Origin: Bacillota bacterium
GTDB lineage: Bacteria; Bacillota; Clostridia; Tissierellales; Sedimentibacteraceae
Length of the DNA stretch: 5,287 bases
Assembly: GCA_023416855.1 (NCBI GenBank)
Contig: JAEZGU010000204.1
Span: 1-5,287, forward strand
Reading direction: 5' to 3'
In this document: in pieces, positions 1 through 5,287 of the stretch
How the letters are laid out: each line of letters starts with the position of its first letter
Numbering within the stretch: the first letter of the stretch is position 1
The notes under the pieces: model-generated
Database searches by the model: none
Seen by the model: the letters and a program-made list of their open reading frames with translations, nothing else
What the model was told of the DNA's origin: nothing
Made by a program: the position numbers and the translations under genes

Positions 1-211
1 ATCAAGACCTGGAACAGATAAGGAAGTAATTGAAGCAAAAATAAAAGAAATAAGAGAATGCTTAAATGGACATATAGAGCTAATGCAAGTACCAATGTTG
101 CAGATTTCCTCTACTGAAATAAGGGAAAGGTTTAAGAATGGAATTTCAGCAAAATATTTATTGCCCGAAGTTGTGGAACAATACATAGTTAAGAATAAGT
201 TATATAGGTGA
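1..211 (+). CDS. nadD: Nicotinate-nucleotide adenylyltransferase, C-terminal part (5' end outside window)
   Basis: This is the last 69 codons of a gene that begins before the window; the reading frame starts at base 2 and ends with TGA at 209-211. NadD transfers AMP from ATP to nicotinate mononucleotide, giving deamido-NAD in the cytosolic NAD pathway. The visible part starts with an SRPG segment, like the (S/T)RPG stretch found before the final third of the family. It then has the signature ISSTEIRERF, where the family's ISST-x-IR motif contacts the nucleotide, followed by the typical ending GISAKYLLPEVVEQYI. The N-terminal nucleotide-binding motifs (GxFDPxHxGH and neighbours) cannot be checked here. 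The stop lies 3 nt before yqeK, the usual Firmicutes order nadD-yqeK-rsfS, which supports the call and suggests one transcript. Confidence 0.93.
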   Translation, partial: SRPGTDKEVIEAKIKEIRECLNGHIELMQVPMLQISSTEIRERFKNGISAKYLLPEVVEQYIVKNKLYR

Positions 212-214
212 AAG

Positions 215-718
215 ATGGATTTAGAAAATTTAAAAATCAAGTTAAAAGGTAGGTTAAGTCCAAAGATTTATGAACATTGTATAGGCACTATGCATGAAGC
301 AAAGAAGCTTAGCTTACATTATTCAATAGATGTCAATAAAGCAGAAATTGCAGGTTTATTACACGATTGTGGAAAGGTAGAAAAGGGAAAAGATAATTTG
401 ACTCATTCTAAGACCGGAGCTATTATAGCAAAAGAAGTTTATAATGTACAAGATGAGGATATAATAAATGCAATAAAGTATCACACGACCGGCAGAGAAA
501 ATATGAGCATGTTAGAAAAAGTAATATACATTGCTGATAAAATTGAGCAAAACAGACATTATGAAGGAGTAGATGAACTTAGGGAAATTTCTTATAAGGA
601 TATAGATGCTGCAATTATAATGTCATTGGAAAGAACAATTGAATATGTAAAGAAAAGAAATATAGAGCTTGATCATGATTCGTTAAAAACGTTAAAATAT
701 TTAAAGGAGAAAAGATGA
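215..718 (+). CDS. yqeK: HD-domain hydrolase YqeK, probable symmetrical Ap4A hydrolase
   Basis: A 167-residue cytosolic HD-superfamily protein. YqeK-family enzymes split diadenosine tetraphosphate (Ap4A) into two ADP using a metal centre. Visible metal-ligand candidates are H21, the HD pair H50-D51 (in AGLLHDCGK), H64, H90 (in KYHTTGR) and D108 (in IYIADKIEQNR); the stretch around YHTTGR and EKVIYIADKIE is diagnostic of the family. The segment between H50-D51 and H64 is about 20 residues shorter than in YqeK proteins such as that of Bacillus subtilis (about 186 residues, from memory), which accounts for the small size. The ATG start follows the nadD stop by 3 nt, with a modest AGGTG ribosome site at 206-210 inside the nadD end. 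The TGA stop overlaps the rsfS start. Family assignment is secure; the Ap4A activity is inferred from the family. Confidence 0.93.
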   Translation: MDLENLKIKLKGRLSPKIYEHCIGTMHEAKKLSLHYSIDVNKAEIAGLLHDCGKVEKGKDNLTHSKTGAIIAKEVYNVQDEDIINAIKYHTTGRENMSMLEKVIYIADKIEQNRHYEGVDELREISYKDIDAAIIMSLERTIEYVKKRNIELDHDSLKTLKYLKEKR

Positions 719-1077
719 TAAACAAGAAAATAGAAATAATACTTAGGGCATGTGAAAATAAGAAAGCTTATAATTTTACAGTACTTGATGTATCAAATAG
801 TAGTTCAATAACAGATTATTTCATTATAGTAAGTGGCAATAACGATAGACTAACTGTAGCAATTGCAGAGGAAGTAATAGAAAAATGTGCTAAAGAAGAC
901 ATAGACTTTTATTATAAAGAAGGTTTTGATACAGGAAGATGGATATTGTTAGAAACCGATGATATAATTGTTCATATTTTTCATAGAGATGAAAGGGAAA
1001 CATATGACCTTGAATCACTGTGGTATGATAATAATTCAATAGATGTTGAAAAATATGGAATAACAAATTGGAAATAG
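715..1077 (+). CDS. rsfS: Ribosomal silencing factor RsfS (Iojap/DUF143 family)
   Basis: A 120-residue protein, the normal size for the family. RsfS binds ribosomal protein uL14 on the 50S subunit and blocks joining of the 30S subunit, lowering translation in starvation or stationary phase. Family motifs in order are DYFIIVSGNNDR (residues 34-45), the long C-terminal core GRWILLETDD followed by IIVHIFH (74-90), and ERETYDLESLW (93-103). The gene is translationally coupled to yqeK: its ATG shares the ATGA overlap with the yqeK TGA, and a strong AAAGGAG (703-709) lies 5 nt before the start inside yqeK. The stop is followed immediately by the ridA ribosome site. Pairing with nadD and yqeK is classical for Firmicutes. 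No oddities are seen. Confidence 0.95.
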   Translation: MINKKIEIILRACENKKAYNFTVLDVSNSSSITDYFIIVSGNNDRLTVAIAEEVIEKCAKEDIDFYYKEGFDTGRWILLETDDIIVHIFHRDERETYDLESLWYDNNSIDVEKYGITNWK

Positions 1078-1087
1078 GAGGAAATCT

Positions 1088-1468
1088 ATGAATACCGTAA
1101 TTCAAACAAACAATGCTCCTGCAGCAGTAGGTCCTTATTCACAAGGAATAAAAGCAGGCAATACTATTTATGTATCAGGTCAGTTAGCTATTAATCCTGC
1201 AACGGGAGAGCTTTATAAAGGTGGAGACATTAAGGAAGAAACTAAACTATGTTTAATCAATCTTGAAGCTATACTAAAAGAAGCAGGTGCATCTTTGAAG
1301 GATGTAGTTAAATGTACAGTGTTTATTAAAGACATGAACCAATTTGGCTTAATTAATGAAATGTACAGTGAAGTATTTGGAGATACTAAGCCTGCAAGAG
1401 TTTGTGTGGAAGTAGCAAGATTACCGAAAGATGGTAATGTAGAAATTGATGCAATAGCGGTTGTGTAG
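1088..1468 (+). CDS. ridA: RidA-family enamine/imine deaminase
   Basis: A 126-residue YjgF/YER057c/UK114 protein, full length for the family. RidA hydrolyses reactive 2-aminoacrylate and related enamine/imine intermediates (made by PLP enzymes such as serine/threonine dehydratases) to 2-oxoacids and ammonia, protecting PLP enzymes; it usually acts as a cytosolic trimer. Visible signatures are APAAVGPYSQG (10-20), SGQLAINPATGEL (30-42), and the C-terminal motif KPARVCVEVARLPKDGNVEI (101-120), which holds the catalytic-site R104 and E119. Y17 and G31 also fit the active site of true RidA, so this is probably an active archetypal RidA and not an Rid4-7-type paralogue. The AGGAGG ribosome site (1076-1081) overlaps the rsfS stop and lies 6 nt from the ATG, so it is probably the last gene of the nadD operon. 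A strong terminator follows about 30 nt after the stop. Confidence 0.95.
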   Translation: MNTVIQTNNAPAAVGPYSQGIKAGNTIYVSGQLAINPATGELYKGGDIKEETKLCLINLEAILKEAGASLKDVVKCTVFIKDMNQFGLINEMYSEVFGDTKPARVCVEVARLPKDGNVEIDAIAVV

Positions 1469-1498
1469 GTGTAAGCTGCTTAAGTTCTAAATAAAAAC

Positions 1499-1528
1499 AA
1501 AAAAATTCAGGGTAACCTGAATTTTTTT
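1499..1528. terminator. Bidirectional intrinsic terminator between ridA and the carboxypeptidase gene
   Basis: A perfect 13-bp inverted repeat: arms 1499-1511 and 1516-1528, core TTCAGG/CCTGAA, loop GTAA at 1512-1515 (a GNRA-type tetraloop in the RNA). The A-run of the left arm and T-run of the right arm supply a U-tract in both directions, so it can end the ridA transcript (+) and the convergent carboxypeptidase transcript (-). The stop codon of the minus-strand gene (1527-1529) overlaps the outer end of the stem. Termination in both directions is inferred from structure. Confidence 0.9.
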
Positions 1529-2813
1529 AGCTATTATATCTACTCTTTCTTTTCTTCCTTATTAGTTTAACTCTAATATCATTATAGATTTTTAACAGAA
1601 ATACAACTGCTGTTCCAAAAGCTACAATATAAAGAATTGTTTTGATCACTGAAAAAAATAAGTTTCCACCTGAATTTTCAGTTAAAGTACTGTTTACGGT
1701 TATAGGAGTTATAAGATTAACGCTTCCTATTAACTTGCCCTCTGATTTGTAATCAATTCTACCAATAACTTCATTTTTCTTTATAGGCAAATTAATATCG
1801 TTTATAATAATTTCTGATTCAATATTGCTTTTTGAGCTTTTCTTAATTAAGGTTGTAAAATCACTTTCTGTAATTGCTGATATTTCTTTACTATCTCCGT
1901 TCTTAACCTCAATATTTTGTACAAAAGTATGCTTGCTTATAAGCGTGGAGCTTTCATACTCTTTAAAACCATAATTAAAGAGATTATGAGCATCTTGGTA
2001 CATTTCTAAAGATACTCCATTCATAATTACAGCTATTAAATCAGTCCCATTCCTACTAGCACTTGCAACCAAAGTGTTACCTGCTTCAGGTGTATAACCT
2101 GTTTTTATTCCTGTTGCAAATTCATAAGTTGGGTCAATATATGCACCGTTTACATATATTTGATTATAGCTTGTATTATGTATTAGCTTATTCAAGTTAG
2201 CAAAGTATCTTGTTTCATTTTTTTTATTTGTTGGTGGTATTTCATATTTCGTTGTTTTAACAATTTTTCGAAATGTTTCATTTTCCATAGCATATTTTGC
2301 AATTAAAGCAAGGTCTGCAGCCGTAGTATAATGGTTAGGATCATGTAATCCGTGAGGATTTACGAAATTTGTGTTTATTGCACCAATCTCTTTAGCTTTA
2401 TTATTCATAAGCTTTACGAAATTATCCTCAGTTCCACCATAGCTTTTTGCTAATGCAAGTGCTGCGTCATTTGCTGAGGGTAGCATTAATGCATATATTA
2501 AATCTTTTACGGTTAATATTTCACCTGGTTCTAAAGCGATATGACTACCTGCTATCTCATAAGGAGTATCTTCATCAACAGTTATGAAATCTGACAAATT
2601 ACCTCTTTCTAATACTAAAATTGCAGTCATAATCTTTGTTAAGCTTGCAGGGTACATTTTTTGGTTTGCCTTTTTCTCATATAATATTGTTCCGGTTTTT
2701 ACATCTATAAGCACTGCCGTTTGGCATATAATATTTGGTGCTGCATAGGCAAAGGATATATTTAACAAAATTGTAGAAAGTAACAATAATAGGGAAATAA
2801 CTTTTTTAATCAT
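1527..2813 (-). CDS. D-alanyl-D-alanine carboxypeptidase (DacA/DacF-type low-molecular-mass penicillin-binding protein)
   Basis: A 428-residue serine peptidase of family S11, which removes the terminal D-alanine from peptidoglycan pentapeptides and so limits cross-linking at the outer face of the membrane. An N-terminal signal peptide is clear (basic MIKK, hydrophobic residues 5-22, likely cleavage after AYA at 24). The three penicillin-binding motifs are all present: SLTK with nucleophile S57 and K60, SAN at 113-115, and KTG at 237-239 (within ATGIKTGYTPEAG). The catalytic domain spans about 26-275, followed by a beta-rich C-terminal domain (about 290-375). A hydrophobic segment at about 386-409 and a basic tail (RKKRKSR) act as a C-terminal membrane anchor. 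The ATG is preceded on the minus strand by AAGGAG (plus-strand 2821-2826) at 7 nt. It is monocistronic as seen: convergent with ridA, divergent from comEA. Which dac paralogue it is (dacA, dacB or dacF) cannot be told from sequence; it is not beside spoIIA genes as B. subtilis dacF is. Confidence 0.95.
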   Translation of the reverse strand: MIKKVISLLLLLSTILLNISFAYAAPNIICQTAVLIDVKTGTILYEKKANQKMYPASLTKIMTAILVLERGNLSDFITVDEDTPYEIAGSHIALEPGEILTVKDLIYALMLPSANDAALALAKSYGGTEDNFVKLMNNKAKEIGAINTNFVNPHGLHDPNHYTTAADLALIAKYAMENETFRKIVKTTKYEIPPTNKKNETRYFANLNKLIHNTSYNQIYVNGAYIDPTYEFATGIKTGYTPEAGNTLVASASRNGTDLIAVIMNGVSLEMYQDAHNLFNYGFKEYESSTLISKHTFVQNIEVKNGDSKEISAITESDFTTLIKKSSKSNIESEIIINDINLPIKKNEVIGRIDYKSEGKLIGSVNLITPITVNSTLTENSGGNLFFSVIKTILYIVAFGTAVVFLLKIYNDIRVKLIRKKRKSRYNS

Positions 2814-2846
2814 CTGTAAACTCCTTAATTATACAAATCAAATAAT

Positions 2847-2874
2847 AGTATAGCAGAATTTTAAGCTTTTGTAA
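2847..2874 (-). promoter_or_regulatory. Possible promoter of the carboxypeptidase gene
   Basis: Read on the minus strand, a -10-like TATACT (plus 2847-2852) lies 16 nt downstream of TTACAA (plus 2869-2874), a weak -35. It is about 34 nt upstream of the gene start, leaving room for the AAGGAG ribosome site. The -10 is good and the -35 is poor. In such AT-rich DNA a chance match is possible. I see no sporulation-sigma (sigma F/G) consensus. Confidence 0.4.
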
Positions 2875-2882
2875 TTATAATT
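2873..2882. repeat. 10-bp perfect palindrome between divergent promoters
   Basis: AATTATAATT is a perfect palindrome that sits between the predicted -35 boxes of the two divergent transcription units (2869-2874 minus and 2884-2889 plus). It could be a small operator, but short AT palindromes arise readily by chance here and no known regulator site is recognised. Confidence 0.25.
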
Positions 2883-2883
2883 T

Positions 2884-2911
2884 TTGATTTTTTGTAAAAA
2901 TAATGTATAAT
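2884..2911 (+). promoter_or_regulatory. Sigma-A-type promoter of comEA
   Basis: TTGATT (2884-2889) and a perfect TATAAT (2906-2911) are separated by 16 nt. The expected transcript start is near 2918, giving a leader of about 40 nt before the comEA ATG. The perfect -10 makes this the best promoter match in the window. It may also drive selD-selA, since no convincing promoter lies in the 44-nt gap after comEA. Confidence 0.6.
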
Positions 2912-2959
2912 GTAATTGTATATGTCTAATACTGTTTTATTTAGAAGATAGGAGATTTT

Positions 2960-3526
2960 ATGAACAATCGTGTTTACAATAAAGGACTTACGGTTGTTTT
3001 AATCATAGCATTATCGATTATGACTTACTTGGGGATTAAATTATCAACCAAAGAAGAAATTGTATTTAAGGAATATGAAAGAAATATTGAAAATGATGAT
3101 AATGCAGAAAAATCTGAAGTTTTGTTTGTTGATATAGACGGTGCTGTAAAAACTCCGGGTGTTTATGAGTTAAAAGAAGGTAGCAGAGTCAATGATGCTA
3201 TTATTATGGCTGGTGGTCTTAATGATAACGCATATACTAAAAACCTTAATAAAGCAAAATTACTTAATGATGGAGAAAAAATATACATATTAAGCATAGA
3301 TGAAATTGGCGAAAGTGAAACAAATATTAGCAGTAAATTAATTAATATAAATACTGCATCTAAGGAAATGTTAATGACAATTTCCGGTATAGGCGATGTT
3401 TATGCCCAAAGAATTATAGATTATAGAAATAATAAATCCTTTAGCTCTATAGAAGAAATAAAGAATGTTAATGGTATAGGTGAAAAGACATTTGAAAAAA
3501 TGAAAGATCTGATTACAGTTGATTAA
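2960..3526 (+). CDS. comEA: ComEA family helix-hairpin-helix DNA-binding protein
   Basis: A 188-residue protein with the full ComEA architecture: a short N-terminus, one membrane segment (about residues 10-26), a charged linker (27-52), an SLBB-type domain (about 53-112, with VDIDGAVKTPGVYELKEG) and a C-terminal pair of helix-hairpin-helix motifs (about 127-187). The first contains INTASKEML and ISGIGDVYAQRI, the second NVNGIGEKTFEKM; their GIG turns are the parts that touch the DNA backbone. ComEA is the surface receptor for double-stranded DNA in transformation and passes it to the ComEC channel. An AGGAG (2950-2954) lies 5 nt before the ATG. No comEC or comEB follows; the next gene is selD, 44 nt downstream. 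Family assignment is firm, but a working competence system cannot be inferred from this gene alone. Confidence 0.9.
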   Translation: MNNRVYNKGLTVVLIIALSIMTYLGIKLSTKEEIVFKEYERNIENDDNAEKSEVLFVDIDGAVKTPGVYELKEGSRVNDAIIMAGGLNDNAYTKNLNKAKLLNDGEKIYILSIDEIGESETNISSKLININTASKEMLMTISGIGDVYAQRIIDYRNNKSFSSIEEIKNVNGIGEKTFEKMKDLITVD

Positions 3527-3559
3527 CTGTGTATAAGAAGCTTTATAGTATAATTGATT

Positions 3560-3563
3560 GGAG
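3560..3563 (+). promoter_or_regulatory. Ribosome binding site fixing the true selD start
   Basis: GGAG lies 7 nt before the ATG at 3571. The alternative TTG start at 3658 has no comparable purine-rich site; the bases before it form the 5' arm and loop of a hairpin. This site therefore supports translation starting upstream of the in-frame TGA. Confidence 0.75.
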
Positions 3564-3570
3564 TGTTAGT

Positions 3571-4614
3571 ATGTCAAGAGATGAAATACGTCTTACTCAG
3601 ATGACTAAAGCAGCAGGCTGAGCGGCAAAAATAGGTCCAAAGACCCTTGCTCAAGTTTTGAGCAAGCTACCAAAGTTTAAAAATGATAAATTAATAGTGG
3701 GATTAGAAACATCAGATGATGCATGTGTATACAAAATAAACGAAGATATTGCCATGATTCAAACAGTTGATTTTTTTACCCCTGTTGTTGATGACCCCTA
3801 TATTTTCGGACAAATTGCTGCAGCAAATTCCTTAAGTGATATTTATGCTATGGGAGGAGAACCGGCATTAGCATTAAATATAATTGGTTTCCCAAATTGT
3901 CTTGACCCTGATGTGATGGCAGAGATATTAAAGGGTGGAGCTTCTAAGGTTATGGAGGCAGGAGCAACTATTGCAGGTGGTCATTCAGTGGAGGATGATG
4001 AGCCAAAATACGGATTATGTGTTACAGGTTTCATTCATCCGGATAAAATATTGAAAAATTTTGGTGCGGAAATAGGGGATGTTCTAATTTTGACTAAGCA
4101 AATAGGAACGGGTATAGTAAATACAGCAATCAAGGCTGAAATGTGCTCAAATGAATCAAAGGATGAAGCGATTGCTGTTATGAGCGCACTAAATAAAAAA
4201 GCAAAAGAAGTTATTGAAAATTACCCTGTAAGCTGTTGTACCGATATAACTGGTTTTGGTTTAGCAGGACACTCAGCAGAAATGGCAGAAGCAAGCCATA
4301 AGACCTTTGTAATCGATATAAAGGATGTACCGGTTATAAATGGTACATTAAATTATGCATCATTAGGACTTGTGCCGGGCGGCGCATATAGAAACAGAGA
4401 ATTTTTTGATAATAAAATTTCTGTGGATGGTATTGACGAGCAATTTGTTGATTTAATATATGATCCTCAAACTTCAGGAGGATTATTGTTTGCTGTCAAT
4501 GAAAAATACGTAGATAATATAGTAAAAGATTTAAAAAATAGCTTAGATACTAAATTTGCCGTTATAGGCAAAGTTACAGAAAAATTAGGAAACTATAATG
4601 TTATTGTAAAATAA
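3571..4614 (+). CDS. selD: Selenide, water dikinase (selenophosphate synthetase), selenocysteine-containing
   Basis: SelD uses ATP, selenide and water to make selenophosphate, the selenium donor for Sec-tRNA and selenouridine. Read from the ATG at 3571 with TGA 3619-3621 decoded as selenocysteine (U), the protein has 347 residues, the same length as Escherichia coli SelD. The N-terminus reads LTQMTKAAGUAAKIGP, placing U17 and K20 exactly where E. coli has catalytic C17 and K20. Other family features are ETSDDACVY (46-54, metal-binding Asp around 49-50), SLSDIYAMGGEPA (87-99, D90), AGGHSVEDDEPKYG (135-148), TDITGFGLAGH (224-234, D225) and YDPQTSGGLL (297-306). A reading that treats TGA as stop leaves a 318-residue product from TTG 3658 lacking both catalytic residues. 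The frame is otherwise intact. selA follows after 23 nt, so the two are surely co-transcribed. Selenoprotein SelD is a known variant in several bacteria; Sec insertion here is inferred from alignment and RNA structure. Confidence 0.95.
3619..3666 (+). promoter_or_regulatory. Sec UGA codon and candidate bacterial SECIS element in selD
   Basis: Just after the TGA at 3619-3621 come two adjacent hairpins. The first is GGTC/GACC (3634-3637 with 3642-3645, loop CAAA). The second is a perfect 9-bp stem, CTTGCTCAA (3646-3654) with TTGAGCAAG (3658-3666), and loop GTT. The second has a G at the first loop position, 33 nt after the UGA, which fits the described bacterial SECIS rule (loop about 16-37 nt after UGA, G in the first two loop positions). 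The loop should bind SelB carrying Sec-tRNA. An alternative fold pairs UGAGC (3619-3623) with GCUCA (3649-3653). The structure lies wholly within coding sequence. Which fold is active is unknown. Confidence 0.75.
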
Positions 4615-4637
4615 CATAGAATCATAAGGGAGAACAT

Positions 4638-5287
4638 ATGGATAAAAACTTATATTTCAGAAGTATTCCTAAAGTTGATATATTGATGGAAGCTGATGAA
4701 ATTAAATATTTAGAAAAAAAGTGCAGTAGAGAATATATTCTACAGTCGATAAGAGAGGTTACAGACGCGTTAAGAGTATTTATAAATACTTCTGATAACG
4801 AAGAAGAAATCAATAAAAAAATTGCAAATGTAATATCTGATATCGTAGATGAAGTAAAAAGTTATACTGAATATAATTTAAAAAGCGTCGTAAATGGAAC
4901 AGGAACTATTTTACATACTAACTTAGGCAGAGCATTAATATCCGAAGAAGCAGCTGATAGGATAAAAGCATTAGTTACAAGGTATTCAAATTTAGAATAT
5001 AACATAGAAGATGGTGTTAGAGGTTCAAGATATTCTCATTTTGAAAAAATAATTACTAAAATCACAGGAGCAGAAGCAGCTATGGCTGTAAATAATAATG
5101 CTGCTGCTGTTTTATTGATTCTTTCCGCCCTTTGCAAGGATAAAGAAGTGATAGTTTCAAGAGGAGAATTAGTTGAAATAGGAGGTTCATTTAGGGTTCC
5201 TGAAGTTATGGAGCAAAGTAGTTGTATATTAAAGGAAGTGGGAACTACTAATAAAACACATCTGTATGATTATGAAAATGCTATAAC
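4638..5287 (+). CDS. selA: L-seryl-tRNA(Sec) selenium transferase, N-terminal 216 residues (3' end outside window)
   Basis: SelA is a PLP-dependent, fold-type-I enzyme, a large homodecamer in bacteria, that converts Ser-tRNA(Sec) to Sec-tRNA(Sec) using selenophosphate from SelD. The window holds 216 complete codons; the family is usually about 460 residues, so a little under half is present. Visible motifs are the start YFRSIPKVDILM (6-17), VVNGTGTILHTNLGRAL (84-100), NIEDGVRGSRYSHFE (122-136), AMAVNNNAAAVLL (148-160), VSRGELVEIGGSFRVPEVM (173-191) and EVGTTNKTHLYDYENAI (200-216). All are characteristic of SelA. The PLP-binding lysine lies beyond the window and cannot be checked. The ATG is preceded by AAGGGAG (4626-4632) at 5 nt. 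The 23-nt gap after selD holds only this ribosome site, so selDA form an operon, in which selB and perhaps the tRNA gene selC commonly follow. Confidence 0.96.
   Translation, partial: MDKNLYFRSIPKVDILMEADEIKYLEKKCSREYILQSIREVTDALRVFINTSDNEEEINKKIANVISDIVDEVKSYTEYNLKSVVNGTGTILHTNLGRALISEEAADRIKALVTRYSNLEYNIEDGVRGSRYSHFEKIITKITGAEAAMAVNNNAAAVLLILSALCKDKEVIVSRGELVEIGGSFRVPEVMEQSSCILKEVGTTNKTHLYDYENAI

Noticed and set aside
890..1105. Minus-strand open frame of 71 codons opposite rsfS
   Set aside because: It lies almost wholly across the clear rsfS coding sequence, resembles no protein family I know, and is a chance antisense frame.
3515..3530. ACAGTT/AACTGT inverted repeat (loop GATT) at the comEA stop as a terminator
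   Set aside because: The stem is only 6 bp and AT-rich, and no T-run follows, so efficient termination is unlikely.
3549..3554. TATAAT as the -10 of a separate selD promoter
   Set aside because: No acceptable -35 lies 15-19 nt upstream (the nearest TTGATT is 24 nt away), and the implied transcript start would fall in the selD ribosome site.
3619..3621. In-frame TGA in selD as a nonsense mutation or sequencing error (pseudogene)
   Set aside because: It falls exactly at the catalytic Cys/Sec codon, the frame on both sides is intact and conserved, SECIS-like hairpins follow, and selA is adjacent.
3658..3660. TTG as the selD start
   Set aside because: It would remove catalytic U17 and K20, has no ribosome binding site, and lies in the 3' arm of the hairpin; ATG 3571 with GGAG gives the full family length.
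4622..4813. Minus-strand open frame of 63 codons opposite the selA start
   Set aside because: It is antisense to well-conserved selA and low-complexity in composition; no supporting features.
1..5287. Mobile element, CRISPR array, tRNA, rRNA or riboswitch
   Set aside because: No transposase or integrase, no repeated spaced units, no tRNA-like cloverleaf and no leader longer than about 150 nt was seen; all gaps are short and ordinary.

Overview
The window is low-G+C, AT-rich DNA (about a third G+C by eye) with strong AGGAG-type ribosome binding sites, tightly packed genes and a gene set typical of Firmicutes: nadD-yqeK-rsfS, a D-Ala-D-Ala carboxypeptidase, comEA, and a selenocysteine locus. 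An anaerobic member of the Clostridia or Tissierellia is the best guess. It is inferred from gene content and codon bias; no RNA marker gene is present to confirm it.

Layout. (1) Positions 1-1468, + strand: an operon of the nadD 3' end, yqeK, rsfS and ridA, with 3 nt, a 4-nt overlap and 10 nt between successive genes. It closes with a strong hairpin terminator at 1499-1528. (2) Positions 1527-2813, - strand: a penicillin-binding D,D-carboxypeptidase (serine peptidase S11 family) that converges on the same hairpin, so the terminator is probably bidirectional. (3) Positions 2814-2959: a short divergent promoter region. (4) Positions 2960-3526, + strand: comEA, a membrane-anchored DNA-binding protein of the competence family. 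(5) Positions 3571-5287, + strand: selD (selenophosphate synthetase) followed after 23 nt by selA (Sec-tRNA synthase), which runs off the window.

The most informative point is in selD. The true gene begins at 3571 and reads through an in-frame TGA at 3619-3621, exactly at the catalytic Cys/Sec position (residue 17). RNA structure capable of acting as a bacterial SECIS element follows at once. SelD is therefore itself a selenoprotein, and its synthesis depends on the selenophosphate it makes and on the SelA encoded next to it. A standard gene caller would start selD at the TTG at 3658 and lose the catalytic residues.

Functionally the left half is housekeeping: NAD synthesis, Ap4A turnover, ribosome silencing and removal of reactive enamines. 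The centre covers cell-wall trimming and DNA binding or uptake, and the right end is selenium metabolism. I see no mobile element, CRISPR array, rRNA, tRNA or prophage gene. No wholly undescribed system is evident; the candidates for closer study are the selD recoding structure and a few small regulatory features.
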